A DNA stretch of 64,000 nucleotides from Tropicimonas sp033101155 (GCF_033101155.1 NZ_JAWMPX010000007.1:124001-188000), one strand, 5' to 3'; counted from the stretch's first letter, positions 27,958 through 37,291 are shown. Program-made: numbers and translations. Notes: a model not told the origin generated them from the letters alone.

Positions 27958-28004
27958 GCACGGAGCTAGGCGAAGCCGCCGTGCCAGCCCACGGTCCGGC
28001 GCTG
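27958..28004 (+). repeat. Dispersed palindromic repeat, copy C
   Basis: Contains AGGCGAAGCCGCCGTGCCAG, which matches copy A, then CCCACGGTCCGGCGC, which matches copy B, so it bridges the two sub-types. Confidence 0.7.
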
Positions 28005-28090
28005 GAACGTCTACCACTGGTGCATTTTCGGTCGTAGCGAACGGCCGCAAACTCCGCGAATCCGGCCAAGCTGCTTTGCGACGCCCTCCA

Positions 28091-28122
28091 AAGGAAAACG
28101 GGCGCCCTGAAGAGCGCCCGTT
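28091..28122 (-). terminator. Rho-independent terminator of the xyl operon
   Basis: AACGGGCGC and GCGCCCGTT form a perfect 9-bp stem; on the minus strand it is followed by TTCCTTT. It lies 26 bases after the xylA stop. Confidence 0.8.
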
Positions 28123-28147
28123 CTGTCCGTCAAGAGGTTCGATCAGG

Positions 28148-29452
28148 TCAGACGAAACGGTTGATATAGTTCTCCAGCCGTTCCTGCCGTCCCGAGCGCG
28201 GCTGCGGATTGATATCCTCGGCCTCAACCCGCGCTGCGATGCTCTCAAGCGTGCCGGAGGTCAGCATGGCCTTGTTCACATCGGTGTCCCAACCGGCGTA
28301 GCGGGCATCGCGGGCTGCTTCGAGACCGCCATCTTCCAGCATTGCCGCTGCCGCCTTCAGCCCGCGTGCGCAGACATCCATCGCGCCGACATGGCCGGCG
28401 ATCAGGTCCTCGGCGTCGAGCGACTGGCGCCGCAGCTTGGCATCGAAATTCGTGCCACCGGTGGTGAAACCGCCCGATTTCAGGATCTCGTAATAAGCCA
28501 GCGCCACTTCCGGCACGTTGGTCGGGAACTGGTCTGTGTCCCAGCCGGACTGGTAGTCGTTCTTGTTCATGTCGATGGAGCCGAGGATGCCGAAGGCGGC
28601 GGCCATGGCCAGCTCATGCTCGAAGCTGTGCCCGGCGAGGATCGCGTGGCCCTGCTCGATATTCATCGCCACTTCGCCTTCGAGGTCGAACTCCTTGATG
28701 AAGGAATAGACCGTGTTCACATCGTAATCGTACTGGTGCTTGCTTGGCTCCTGCGGCTTGGGCTCGATCAGGATCAGCCCGTCAAAGCCGATCTTCTTCT
28801 TGTACTCGACCACCATCTGCAGGAAGCGGCCGGCCTGGTTGCGCTCTTTCACCAGGTCGGTGTTGAGAAGCGTCTCGTAGCCCTCGCGGCCCCCCCAGAG
28901 CACGTAGTTCTGCCCGCCGAGCTTCAAGGTCGCGTCCATGCAGGATTTCACCGTTGCCGCGCACCAGGCGAAGACATCCGGGTCCGGGTTGGTCGCCGCA
29001 CCGGACATGAAGCGCCGGTCGGTGAACATGTTCGCCGTGCCCCAGAGCAGCTTGGTGCTGGAGCCTTCCATCTTCTCGGCGAGATAGTCGATGATCTCTT
29101 CGAGATTGCGTTTGTACTCGGCGAAATTGCTACCGCCGGGGCAGATATCGGCGTCATGGAAGCAGAAATAGGGCTGGCCGAGAATGTCGAACATCTCGAA
29201 GGCGGCATCCGCCTTGAGCTTCGCATTGGCCATGTTGTCCTGCGGATACCAGGGCCGCTCGAAGGTGCGCCCGCCAAACGGGTCGCCGCCTTCCCAGGCG
29301 AAGCTGTGCCAATAGGCGACTGCGAAGCGGAGCTGGTCTTCCATCCGCTTGCCCATGACCATCTCGTCCGGGTTGTAGTGGCGGAAGGCGAGGTCGCTAT
29401 CGCTGGTGGGATTGTATATGACCGGTGCGATACCGTCGAAGAAGTTTGTCAT
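28148..29452 (-). CDS. xylA: Xylose isomerase
   Basis: Converts D-xylose to D-xylulose using two divalent metal ions. The 434 residues match class II enzymes: FCFHDADICP near residue 100 (catalytic His and Asp), VLWGGREGYETLLNTDL near 185-205, LIEPKPQEPSKHQYDYD near 232 (metal Glu), and NIEQGHAILAGHSFEHEL near 268. Last gene of the xylF-H-G-B-A operon; it overlaps the xylB stop by 4 bases and is followed by a terminator. Confidence 0.97.
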   Translation of the reverse strand: MTNFFDGIAPVIYNPTSDSDLAFRHYNPDEMVMGKRMEDQLRFAVAYWHSFAWEGGDPFGGRTFERPWYPQDNMANAKLKADAAFEMFDILGQPYFCFHDADICPGGSNFAEYKRNLEEIIDYLAEKMEGSSTKLLWGTANMFTDRRFMSGAATNPDPDVFAWCAATVKSCMDATLKLGGQNYVLWGGREGYETLLNTDLVKERNQAGRFLQMVVEYKKKIGFDGLILIEPKPQEPSKHQYDYDVNTVYSFIKEFDLEGEVAMNIEQGHAILAGHSFEHELAMAAAFGILGSIDMNKNDYQSGWDTDQFPTNVPEVALAYYEILKSGGFTTGGTNFDAKLRRQSLDAEDLIAGHVGAMDVCARGLKAAAAMLEDGGLEAARDARYAGWDTDVNKAMLTSGTLESIAARVEAEDINPQPRSGRQERLENYINRFV

Positions 29453-30888
29453 GAGAGACCTCTGAGGGCTTGGTAGCTGTCGCGATAACGCGCATGCGCA
29501 TCGGCGAAAGCGGATTTGAGTTCCTTGACCGGCTCGACCACCTTGGAGATTTCCGGGATCGTCGCGATCTCGGCCCCGGCACCAGTGGCCGCCATGAGCG
29601 CGAGGCGTGCCGCGCCGAAAGCGCCGCCGAAATCGCCGGCCACCGGCACCTGCACCGGCATGTCGAGCGATGTGGCGATGGCTTGCAGCCAGTAAACCGA
29701 GCGCGACCCGCCGCCCACGGCGATGAGTCGTTCGAATTTCGTGCCGGTTGAGGCCAGCGCGTCATAGCTGTCCTTCACGGCATGGGTCACGCCTTCGAGC
29801 ACGGCAACGGCGCCGGCAGCCTGATCGGTGGCGTGTTCCAGCCCGGTAAAGGCGCCGCGGATCTGGGCGTCGTTATGCGGGGTCCGTTCGCCGCCAAGAT
29901 AGGGCAGGAACATCGCCCGGCCCGGACGGCGCAGCTCGCCCAGAGTGCCCGTGAGCGTCGCCGCATCCGAGCCGACGAGGTTCGCGTACCAGTTCAGCGC
30001 ATCGGTGGCCGCGAGGATCACGCCCATCTGGTGCCATGTGTCGGGCAGGGCGTGGCAGAAGGTGTGCACGGCCGTGGCCGGGTCCGGCTGGTAGGCATCG
30101 GAGGCGGCGAAGAGCACGCCCGAAGTGCCGAGCGAGATGAAGGCCTCGCCCGCGTTGACGACTCCCACGCCAACGGCGGAGGCGGCATTGTCCCCGCCGC
30201 CACCGGCGACCACGACATTGCCCGGAAGGCCCCAGCGATCTGCCAGTTCCTTGCGCAGCGTGCCAGAGGCCGCCGCGCCTTCGACAAGGCTCGGCATGTG
30301 GTCGCGGCTGAGATCGGAGCCGGCCAGCAGTGCGTCCGACCAGTCCCGCTTGCCGGTATCGAGCCAGGAGGTGCCGGCCGCATCCGACATCTCGGACACG
30401 TATTCGCCCGTCAGCCAGAGCCGGAGGTAGTCTTTCGGAAGCAGAACTTTTGCCAGCTTGTCAAAGACTTCTGGCTCGTTCTTCTGAACCCACATTACCT
30501 TTGGTGCGGTGAAGCCCGGGAAGACGATATTGCCGGAGATTTCGCGCCAGAGCGGGGCGGCGTCGAGCGCCGCGGCCTCTTGGTAGGAGCGCGTGTCGTT
30601 CCAGAGCATACAGGGGCGCAACACGTCATCGGCCGCGTCCAGCAGCGTGGCGCCATGCATCTGGCCCGAGAGCCCGATGCCCTTGACGCCCGCCAGCGGG
30701 GACGCGGCGGCCAGCCCGTCCATCGCCGCCGAAGCTGCCGCCAGCCAATCCGCCGGCGCCTGTTCCGACCAGCCCGCGGCAGGGCGTGAGACGGTAAGCG
30801 GCGCCGTGGCTTCGGCGATGACCTTCTGGTCTTCGTCGATCAAGAGCGCCTTGAGACCCGATGTCCCGAGGTCCAGACCGATAAACAT
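29449..30888 (-). CDS. xylB: Xylulokinase
   Basis: FGGY-family kinase phosphorylating D-xylulose to xylulose 5-phosphate, which enters the pentose phosphate pathway. The 479 residues begin with the phosphate loop FIGLDLGTSGLKALL and contain GLSGQMHGATLLD near 82, NDTRSYQEAA near 105, and the C-terminal ATP site IAVGGGSRSVYWLQ near 395. Overlaps xylA by 4 bases and the ATPase gene by 1 base. Confidence 0.96.
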   Translation of the reverse strand: MFIGLDLGTSGLKALLIDEDQKVIAEATAPLTVSRPAAGWSEQAPADWLAAASAAMDGLAAASPLAGVKGIGLSGQMHGATLLDAADDVLRPCMLWNDTRSYQEAAALDAAPLWREISGNIVFPGFTAPKVMWVQKNEPEVFDKLAKVLLPKDYLRLWLTGEYVSEMSDAAGTSWLDTGKRDWSDALLAGSDLSRDHMPSLVEGAAASGTLRKELADRWGLPGNVVVAGGGGDNAASAVGVGVVNAGEAFISLGTSGVLFAASDAYQPDPATAVHTFCHALPDTWHQMGVILAATDALNWYANLVGSDAATLTGTLGELRRPGRAMFLPYLGGERTPHNDAQIRGAFTGLEHATDQAAGAVAVLEGVTHAVKDSYDALASTGTKFERLIAVGGGSRSVYWLQAIATSLDMPVQVPVAGDFGGAFGAARLALMAATGAGAEIATIPEISKVVEPVKELKSAFADAHARYRDSYQALRGLS

Positions 30889-31661
30889 TACTCCACTCCA
30901 TTCTCCGGGTTCTTGCCCAGGATGATCATGCCGAGGATGTCATCCTCGGAGACTTCATCGACCCGCACCGTGCCAACCAGCTTGCCGTTCTTCATCACCG
31001 AAGCGCGGTCGCAGAGCGCCTTCACCTGGTGGATGTCATGGTCGATCAGCAGGATGCCGAGCCCCTGCGCCTTCAGCTCGTCGATGAGGCGGGCCACCAT
31101 GGCCGTCTCCTCGACGCCGAGCGCCGCAGTGGGTTCGTCCATAATCAGGATCTTGGCGTTGAAATAGACCGCACGGGAGATGGCGACGGATTGCCGCTGG
31201 CCGCCCGAGAGCCCCGAGACCGGCGTGTGGAAACGCTGGAAGTTGGGGTTGAGCCGGTTCATGATCTTGCGCGTTTCCGACTCCATCTTGGCGTCGTTCA
31301 CGAGGCCAAGCGGGGTCACCAATTCGCGTCCCAGGAACAGGTTGGAGGCGGCGTCGAGATTGTCCGCCAGCGCAAGGGTCTGATAGATCGTCTCGATATT
31401 GTAGGAGCGCGCATCGCGCGGGTTCTCGATATGCGCCTCCTCGCCATTGATGAGGATCTGGCCGCTGTCGCGCGGATAGGCGCCCGACAGCATCTTCATC
31501 AGCACCGATTTGCCGGCGCCGTTATGGCCGAGAACACCGACAACCTCGCCGGGGTAGAGATCCAGAGAAACGTCGTCCACGGCGTGGATGCCGCCGAAGC
31601 TCTTGCGCATGTTGCGCAGTTCCAGAAGAGGCGTGCCGCGATTTGAGGTATCAAGTGGCAT
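30888..31661 (-). CDS. xylG: Xylose ABC transporter ATP-binding protein (single ABC domain)
   Basis: ATPase of 257 residues driving xylose uptake. Walker A is GHNGAGKSVLM near residue 40, the signature LSGGQRQSVAISRA near 145, and Walker B ILIMDEPTAALG near 165. It has only one ABC domain, unlike E. coli XylG (two fused domains, about 513 residues), so it probably works as a homodimer. The neighbours xylH and xylF make up the rest of the transporter. Confidence 0.93.
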   Translation of the reverse strand: MPLDTSNRGTPLLELRNMRKSFGGIHAVDDVSLDLYPGEVVGVLGHNGAGKSVLMKMLSGAYPRDSGQILINGEEAHIENPRDARSYNIETIYQTLALADNLDAASNLFLGRELVTPLGLVNDAKMESETRKIMNRLNPNFQRFHTPVSGLSGGQRQSVAISRAVYFNAKILIMDEPTAALGVEETAMVARLIDELKAQGLGILLIDHDIHQVKALCDRASVMKNGKLVGTVRVDEVSEDDILGMIILGKNPENGVE

Positions 31662-31664
31662 GGG

Positions 31665-32963
31665 TCAGTCTCCCGTCCGCTTGCGATAGAGGATGTCGAC
31701 ATAGACCGCGAAGACCAGCACGATACCGACGACGATGTTCTGGTAGGGCGCTTCGACGCCGACCATGGCCATGCCCGATTGCAGCGACTGCATGATCAGC
31801 GCGCCGAGGATGGCGCCGTAGATCGTGCCGAAGCCGCCCGAGAGGGCCGTGCCGCCGATGACCGCCGCCGCGATGACGCGAAGTTCGTCCAGCGTGCCGA
31901 TATCATTGGTGTGATAGGTCAGGCGCGCGGAGGCAACGACCGCCGAGATGGCGCAGAGAAAGCCGACAATGGCGAAGATCTTGACCGTCAGCAGCTTGGT
32001 GTCGATGCCCGAGAGCTGGGCCGCTTCGGGGTTACCGCCAGTGGCGAAGATATAGCGGCCAAGGCGGGTGCGCTGTGCGACCACGGTCATGACCAGGGCG
32101 ACGATGATCAGGATGATCACCGAGTAGGGGACACCGTAGACCTCTGTGTAGCCTTCCGGCATTTCCTCGCCGCGGGCCGCGAATTCGCGGGCCAGCTTGC
32201 GGACCGGGATCTCATAGGAGTTGAGGATCCAGACGAAGCCGAGAATGGTGCCGGAGACGACGCCGGCAATGGTCAGTTCGGCCCAGACGGGCTTGACCGG
32301 GAAGCCATGCGCGACTTTCGAGCGCCGTGCGTTGAAGAGCAGGTAAAGGGAGAAGCCTGCGGCAAGGATGCCGAGGACCCAGGAGCCGGTGGCGCCGAGC
32401 GTGCCGGAAATACCGCCGAGCTTGAGATAGGTCGGGTCGAGCGGGCCGAGGGTCTGGCCGCTGGACAGGTGCCAGGCGACGTTGCGCCAGACGAAGAGGC
32501 CGCCCAGCGTGACGATGAAGGCAGGGATCGTCAGATACCCGATCAGCCAGCCATGGAAGGCGCCGATCGCCGTGCCGACGACGATGCCGACGAGAATCGC
32601 GATGGGAGCGATGATGCCGGAGCCAAGCTCGATGCCGAGGATGTTTGGCAGCCAGGCGGTCATGGCCATACCCATGAACGCCGAACAGGTGGCGAGCAGG
32701 GCGCCGACGCTGAGGTCGATGTGGCGGGTGACGATGACGAAGACCATGCCGGTTGCCATGATGGCAACGGAGACGGTCTGGATCGTCAGGTTGAAGATAT
32801 TGCGAGGGGTCAGGAACCGGCCGCCCGTCCAGATATCGAAGACAACGCAGATGACGACGAACGCACCGATCATGCCAAGCAGTCGGGTGTCGAGTTCAAG
32901 CGTGTCGAGGATATTCCGGCGGGATTGCTGCGGCAGGTCGCTCTTTGCGTTCTGGTCAGCCAT
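31665..32963 (-). CDS. xylH: Xylose ABC transporter permease
   Basis: Inner-membrane permease of 432 residues with about ten to twelve hydrophobic segments in the BPD_transp_2 (RbsC/XylH) family. GMVFVIVTRHIDLSVGALLA near residue 75 and AAVIGGTALSGGFGTIYGAILGALI near 365 are the usual landmarks. The middle contains a long loop (residues about 230-275) typical of XylH. GGAGAG precedes the ATG; the ATPase gene follows after 3 bases. Confidence 0.95.
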   Translation of the reverse strand: MADQNAKSDLPQQSRRNILDTLELDTRLLGMIGAFVVICVVFDIWTGGRFLTPRNIFNLTIQTVSVAIMATGMVFVIVTRHIDLSVGALLATCSAFMGMAMTAWLPNILGIELGSGIIAPIAILVGIVVGTAIGAFHGWLIGYLTIPAFIVTLGGLFVWRNVAWHLSSGQTLGPLDPTYLKLGGISGTLGATGSWVLGILAAGFSLYLLFNARRSKVAHGFPVKPVWAELTIAGVVSGTILGFVWILNSYEIPVRKLAREFAARGEEMPEGYTEVYGVPYSVIILIIVALVMTVVAQRTRLGRYIFATGGNPEAAQLSGIDTKLLTVKIFAIVGFLCAISAVVASARLTYHTNDIGTLDELRVIAAAVIGGTALSGGFGTIYGAILGALIMQSLQSGMAMVGVEAPYQNIVVGIVLVFAVYVDILYRKRTGD

Positions 32964-32995
32964 GTGTGGCGCTCTCCGGGATGCGCGTTCCGATT

Positions 32996-33019
32996 GCCCC
33001 CGCCGTGATCGGCGGGGGC
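32996..33019 (-). terminator. Intercistronic hairpin between xylF and xylH
   Basis: Perfect 10-bp stem GCCCCCGCCG / CGGCGGGGGC with a 4-base loop in the 83-base gap after xylF, without a T-run. Such hairpins behind binding-protein genes usually stabilise the upstream mRNA or partly end transcription, giving more binding protein than membrane subunits. Confidence 0.7.
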
Positions 33020-33046
33020 TGTTCGCTTCAGTTACGTGAGTGTGGG

Positions 33047-34072
33047 TCAGTTACAGGGGGCCGGGCCGTTCTCGACGCCCTGGCAGAGCTTGTCGACCGC
33101 GATCCATCCGGCATCGGTCACGAAGCTGAGGTTCTCCTGGGTTACCGGAACCGGGGCCAGGAACTTGGCGGTCATGGTCACGCCATCGGGTGAGGTCCAC
33201 TCTGCCGCGCCGTCGACATCGGCCATGGCGGTGCCGCCAGCCAGCGCAACAGCGATTTCCGCGGCGTTGCGGCCGAGATCACGGGCGTCCTTGAAGACAG
33301 ACACCGTCTGGGTGCCCAGGGCAACGCGGTTCAGCGCGGCATGGTCGCCGTCCTGACCGGAAACCGGGATGCCTTCCATGCCCTGAGCGGTCAGGGCTGC
33401 GACAACGCCACCGGCGGTGCCATCATTGGAGGCGACAACGGCGTCGACCTTGTTGTCTTGCGCGGTCAGGATCTGTTCCATGTTGCGCTGTGCATTGGCC
33501 GGCAGCCAGCCGTCGGTATAGGCTTCGCCGACGATGGTGATGTCGCCGCTGTCAACAGCCGCCTGGATGATTTCTTGCTGACCGCCGCGCAGGAAGTCTG
33601 CGTTCGGGTCGGTGGGCGAGCCCTTGATCATCACGTAGTTGCCCTTGGGCATGGCGTCGAAAACAGCGCGGGCCTGCATGCGGCCAACCTCGACATTGTC
33701 GAAGGTCAGGTAGAAGGCGCGCGGATCGGCGACCAGACGGTCATAACCGACAACCGGAATGCCCTCATCCGCAGCAAGCGCCACGGCGGGGATGGCGGCC
33801 TCGGTGTCCTGCGCCAACAGGATCAGCGCGTCGATGCCCTGCGCGATCAGCGCTTCGACATCTGCAAGCTGCTTGGAGGCGGACGATTGGGCGTCGGCCG
33901 AAACATAGGTGGCGCCAGCGGCTTCAAGAGCGGCGACCATGGCGGCCTCGTCCGTCTTCCAGCGTTCTTCCTGGAAATTCGACCAGGACACGCCAACGGT
34001 CAGGCCCTCGGCCAGCGCGGTGGTGGTGAAGACGGTGCTCAGCGCGGCAGCCGCTATGAAAAGATTACGCAT
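33047..34072 (-). CDS. xylF: Xylose ABC transporter substrate-binding protein
   Basis: Periplasmic binding protein of 341 residues. The signal peptide is RNLFIAAAALSTVFTTTALA; the mature protein follows the type I sugar-binding fold (LTVGVSWSNFQEERWKTDEAAM at the N-terminus, ASNDGTAGGVVAAL near 235, GQDGDHAALNRVALGTQTVSV near 260, as in XylF). ATG 34072 has GGGAGGAA upstream; the longer frame lacks a signal. First gene of the operon; the operator candidate lies at 34163-34180. Confidence 0.95.
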   Translation of the reverse strand: MRNLFIAAAALSTVFTTTALAEGLTVGVSWSNFQEERWKTDEAAMVAALEAAGATYVSADAQSSASKQLADVEALIAQGIDALILLAQDTEAAIPAVALAADEGIPVVGYDRLVADPRAFYLTFDNVEVGRMQARAVFDAMPKGNYVMIKGSPTDPNADFLRGGQQEIIQAAVDSGDITIVGEAYTDGWLPANAQRNMEQILTAQDNKVDAVVASNDGTAGGVVAALTAQGMEGIPVSGQDGDHAALNRVALGTQTVSVFKDARDLGRNAAEIAVALAGGTAMADVDGAAEWTSPDGVTMTAKFLAPVPVTQENLSFVTDAGWIAVDKLCQGVENGPAPCN

Positions 34073-34162
34073 GAATTCCTCCCGAATTTTGCCCTGCGTG
34101 TTGGGCGGCGGTCCACGAGACTCCCCCTTGGGCCGCTCCGATAAAAAGATTGACCGAATTAA

Positions 34163-34180
34163 TTTATTTGTCAAAATAAA
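34163..34180. promoter_or_regulatory. Candidate XylR operator
   Basis: TTTATTT-GTCA-AAATAAA is a perfect 7-bp inverted repeat with a 4-base spacer, in an AT-rich patch of an otherwise GC-rich region, between the divergent xylF and xylR. It lies 91 bases before the xylF ATG and 119 before xylR. Symmetry and position suit a dimeric ROK repressor. Confidence 0.7.
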
Positions 34181-34298
34181 AATCACCTCAGTATGCGGTG
34201 TTCGGCCAGAATTCGGGCAAAACCTGTGCTGTTTTGCGTGTTTGCGGTCACATCTTCTGCGGTGCAGAAAGGTATTTTATTGGTGGAGTGAAGGAAAT

Positions 34299-35564
34299 AT
34301 GCAGGGATTTGCCGAAGACTCTGACAAGATCACTCTGCCCGGAGCGGGCTGTGGCCCGATCGTTCCGGCCCATGATTCGTCCGCGCCACCGCTGCGCCAG
34401 CAGGTTTTCGACTGTGTCCGCTCGCAGGGTCAGATCCCGCGCGTTGACGTGGCCAAGCATCTCAATGTGAGCCCCGCCTCGGTCTCGACCCTCGTGTCCG
34501 ACCTGCTCGGGGCCGGGTTGCTGAGCGAGGTCGAAGCGCCGCGAGAGCCAGGTGGGCGCGGGCGTCCGCCCGTGGCGCTGGCGGTGCGGCCAGAAGCAGG
34601 GTTCGTCGTCGGGATCAAGCTCAGCGACCAGACCCATTCCGGCGTGATCATCGACTTCGCCGGTCGGACCGTTGTCGAGGCGAGTCTGAACCGCCCAAGC
34701 CTGCGCTCGGAGATCGAACTTCTCGTCGAAGAGGCGGAGAGCCTTCTGCGGTTGTTGCTGGACAAGGCCGGAATGGAGCGGGCGCAGCTTTCGGGGGTCG
34801 GGCTCGGTGTCCCGGGCATTGTCGATCATGCGCGCGGGATGGCGCTCTGGTCGCCGATCATCCGCGGCACGGAGCTGCCGATCGCCGAACTGATGTCGTC
34901 GCGGCTCGGCCTGCCGGTGCAGGTCGACAATGACGCCAACCTGCTGACGCTGGCCGAGCTCTGGTATGGCGCCGGGCGCGGTCTGGCCGATTTTGCCGTG
35001 ATCACGCTGGAATACGGCGTCGGCATGGGGCTGGTGATGGATCACAAGCTCTATCGCGGCGCCCATTCGGTCGGCATGGAGCTCGGCCACACGAAGGTGC
35101 AGCTTGACGGGGCGCTCTGCCGCTGCGGCCAGCGCGGTTGCCTGGAGGCCTATGTGTCGGACTATGCGCTGGTGCGCGAGGCTTCCGTGGCGCTGGACCT
35201 GCACCGGACGGCGTCCGGCTCGGCACAGGTGATCCTCGAGAGCCTCTATGACCAGGCCAAGGCCGGCAACGAGGCGGCACGGACGATCTTTCGACGGGCA
35301 GGACGGTTCCTCTCGGCCGGGATTGCCAATGTCATCAACCTCTTCGATCCATCGCTCGTGATCCTGTCGGGCGCGCGGATGAAATACGACTATCTCTATG
35401 CCGAGGACGTGCTGGCCGAGGCGCGGGCGCTGACGCTGAACAAGGCGCGGGCGCTGCCGCGGATCGAGGCCAATGCCTGGGGCGACCTTGTCTGGGCGCG
35501 TGGCGCGGCGACGCTGGCGCTGTCGGCGGCGAGCGAAGCACTCGTGGGGGAGGCCGGGCAATGA
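34299..35564 (+). CDS. xylR: ROK-family xylose repressor
   Basis: Regulator of 421 residues. An N-terminal winged helix-turn-helix (RQQVFDCVRSQGQIPRVDVA, VSPASVSTLVSDLLGAGLL) precedes a ROK sugar-kinase-like domain (GLGVPGIVDHARGMALWSP, VDNDANLLTLAELWYGAGR). The ROK zinc motif CRCGQRGCLEAY is intact. Divergence from xylF and the operator between them point to control of xylose genes. ATG 34299 follows AAGGAA. The stop overlaps the CRTAC1 gene in ATGA. Confidence 0.92.
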   Translation: MQGFAEDSDKITLPGAGCGPIVPAHDSSAPPLRQQVFDCVRSQGQIPRVDVAKHLNVSPASVSTLVSDLLGAGLLSEVEAPREPGGRGRPPVALAVRPEAGFVVGIKLSDQTHSGVIIDFAGRTVVEASLNRPSLRSEIELLVEEAESLLRLLLDKAGMERAQLSGVGLGVPGIVDHARGMALWSPIIRGTELPIAELMSSRLGLPVQVDNDANLLTLAELWYGAGRGLADFAVITLEYGVGMGLVMDHKLYRGAHSVGMELGHTKVQLDGALCRCGQRGCLEAYVSDYALVREASVALDLHRTASGSAQVILESLYDQAKAGNEAARTIFRRAGRFLSAGIANVINLFDPSLVILSGARMKYDYLYAEDVLAEARALTLNKARALPRIEANAWGDLVWARGAATLALSAASEALVGEAGQ

Positions 35565-37111
35565 GGGTAGTCACTCTTCTGGCGCTGATGGCGCTGCCGG
35601 CGGCGGCGGAGGTCAGTTTTGTCGATGAGCGCGCCGCCCTGCCGGTCGAGCATGTCTATGCGGGCGGATGGGAGCATTTCGTCGGCGGCGGCGTGGCGGT
35701 GTTCGATTGCAATGGCGATCACCGACCGGAGATCTATGCCGCCGGCGGCACTGCACCGGCGCGGCTGTTTCTCAACCGGATCACAGCGCCGGGCGAGGAG
35801 TTTGCCTTCGGGCTTGGAGAGGGGATGCCCGAGTTGACCGGCGTGACCGGTGCCTATCCGCTCGATATCGACGATGACGGGATCCTCGATCTGGCCGTGC
35901 TGCGGGTTGGAGAGAACAAGCTGCTGAAAGGGCTTGGCGCGTGCCGCTTCGAGGAGGCTGGTGCGCGGCTCGGCTTCGAGGGCGGCGATCGCTGGTCCAC
36001 TGCCTTCTCCGCGACCTGGGAGACGGGACATCGCTTCCCGACCCTCGCAATCGGCAATTACGTCGACCGCGACGAGCCGGACGGGCCTTTCGAGGCCTGC
36101 GATGTCAACGAGTTGCACCGTCCCGACGGCGACCATTATGGTCCGCCGATGATCCTGGAGCCGGGATTCTGCGCGCTCTCGATGCTGTTCTCGGATTGGA
36201 TGCGGGAGGGCCGGGCGGATCTGCGCGTCTCCAATGATCGGCATTACTACGTGCGCGCGGGCGAGGAGCAGATGTGGCGCATGGAGGGCGAGCCGCGCCT
36301 GCTGGGCGAGGAAGACGGCTGGACGCGGATTTCCATCTGGGGAATGGGCATCGCCAGCCGAGACATTTCCGGCGATGGCCGGCCCGACCTCGTGCTGACC
36401 TCGATGGCGGACCAGTTGACGCTGCTCTCGGAGGGGCGCTCGGGCTACGAACAGGCGCCGTTTTCGATCGGCACCTTCGCGCAACGGCCCCATATCGGCG
36501 AGGACGGCCGCCCCTCGACCGGATGGACGGCGCAGTTCGGTGACGTGAACAATGACGGGCGCGACGATCTCTTCATCGCCAAGGGTAATGTCGACCAGAT
36601 GCCGAGCAATGCCATCAACGATCCGAACAACCTTCTAATCCAGCAGGCGGATGGGAGCTTCGTGGAGCGGTCTGTCGAGGCTGGCGTGGCGACGCAGGAT
36701 CGCGCGCGCGGCGCGGCGCTGGCGGATTTCGACGGCGACGGGTTGCTGGACCTCGTGGTGATCAACCGCCGGGCGCCAATGGAGCTTTATCGCAATGTCT
36801 CGGACGGGGCAGGGCGCTGGATCGCGCTGCGCCCGCGCCAGGTCGGGGTGAACGACTTCGCCGTCGGCGCCTGGATCGAACTACGTCTGCCCGATGGGCG
36901 GATCGTGGCGCGCGAGGTCACCTCGGGCGGCGGGCATGGCTCGGGCCGGTCGGTGCCGGAGCATTTCGGGCTGGGGGCGCTGGAGGAGGTTGAGCTGCGT
37001 GTGATCTGGCCTGCGGGCGAGACCGGCGACTGGGTCACGGCCAAGGCGGGACGGAGCTACCAGGTCTGGAGACAATCGGGTGGGCAGGTGGAGCTGCGCG
37101 AGATCGACTAG
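35561..37111 (+). CDS. Secreted CRTAC1/UnbV protein with FG-GAP repeats
   Basis: Protein of 516 residues with a Sec signal peptide (MRVVTLLALMALPAAA). The body carries FG-GAP/VCBS-type calcium repeats with D-x-D/N-x-D-G loops: FDCNGDHRPEI near 50, DIDDDGILDLAVL near 105, DISGDGRPDLVL near 270, GDVNNDGRDDLFI near 330, and DFDGDGLLDLVVI near 390. Residues about 420-510 are the ASPIC/UnbV domain. Its ATG overlaps the xylR stop (ATGA), so it is probably co-translated. Function unknown; a link to the facing diheme peroxidase is plausible because such proteins often occur together. Confidence 0.88.
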   Translation: MRVVTLLALMALPAAAEVSFVDERAALPVEHVYAGGWEHFVGGGVAVFDCNGDHRPEIYAAGGTAPARLFLNRITAPGEEFAFGLGEGMPELTGVTGAYPLDIDDDGILDLAVLRVGENKLLKGLGACRFEEAGARLGFEGGDRWSTAFSATWETGHRFPTLAIGNYVDRDEPDGPFEACDVNELHRPDGDHYGPPMILEPGFCALSMLFSDWMREGRADLRVSNDRHYYVRAGEEQMWRMEGEPRLLGEEDGWTRISIWGMGIASRDISGDGRPDLVLTSMADQLTLLSEGRSGYEQAPFSIGTFAQRPHIGEDGRPSTGWTAQFGDVNNDGRDDLFIAKGNVDQMPSNAINDPNNLLIQQADGSFVERSVEAGVATQDRARGAALADFDGDGLLDLVVINRRAPMELYRNVSDGAGRWIALRPRQVGVNDFAVGAWIELRLPDGRIVAREVTSGGGHGSGRSVPEHFGLGALEEVELRVIWPAGETGDWVTAKAGRSYQVWRQSGGQVELREID

Positions 37112-37188
37112 GAGATCTTTGAAGAGCGTTCTACGGACAATGTCGCAAGTCGTTGCGGCCACAAGACGTTCCAGCGGTAGCCATGTCC

Positions 37189-37225
37189 GCGCCAGACCGC
37201 CGGGACGGTCCGGCGGCTTCGCTTT
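37189..37225 (-). repeat. Dispersed palindromic repeat, copy E (reversed)
   Basis: Read on the minus strand it contains AAGCGAAGCCGCCGG and ends CGGCGGTCTGGCGC, matching the ends of copies A and D. The arms CCGCCGG and CCGGCGG are perfect. It sits between two genes whose 3' ends face each other. Confidence 0.6.
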
Positions 37226-37291
37226 CTTCCGTGCCTTTCAACGCTTCGTCCAGATGTGGCCTTGCGGCACAATGCACTCGCTTGGTCGCGC

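Larger units (their letters stand above)
27742..28147. other. Intergenic region with repeat copy C and the xylA terminator
   Basis: About 406 bases between the leftward lipoprotein gene and the 3' end of xylA. It holds the lipoprotein gene's promoter, repeat copy C (27958-28004) and the terminator at 28091-28122. I see no coding region. Confidence 0.6.
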
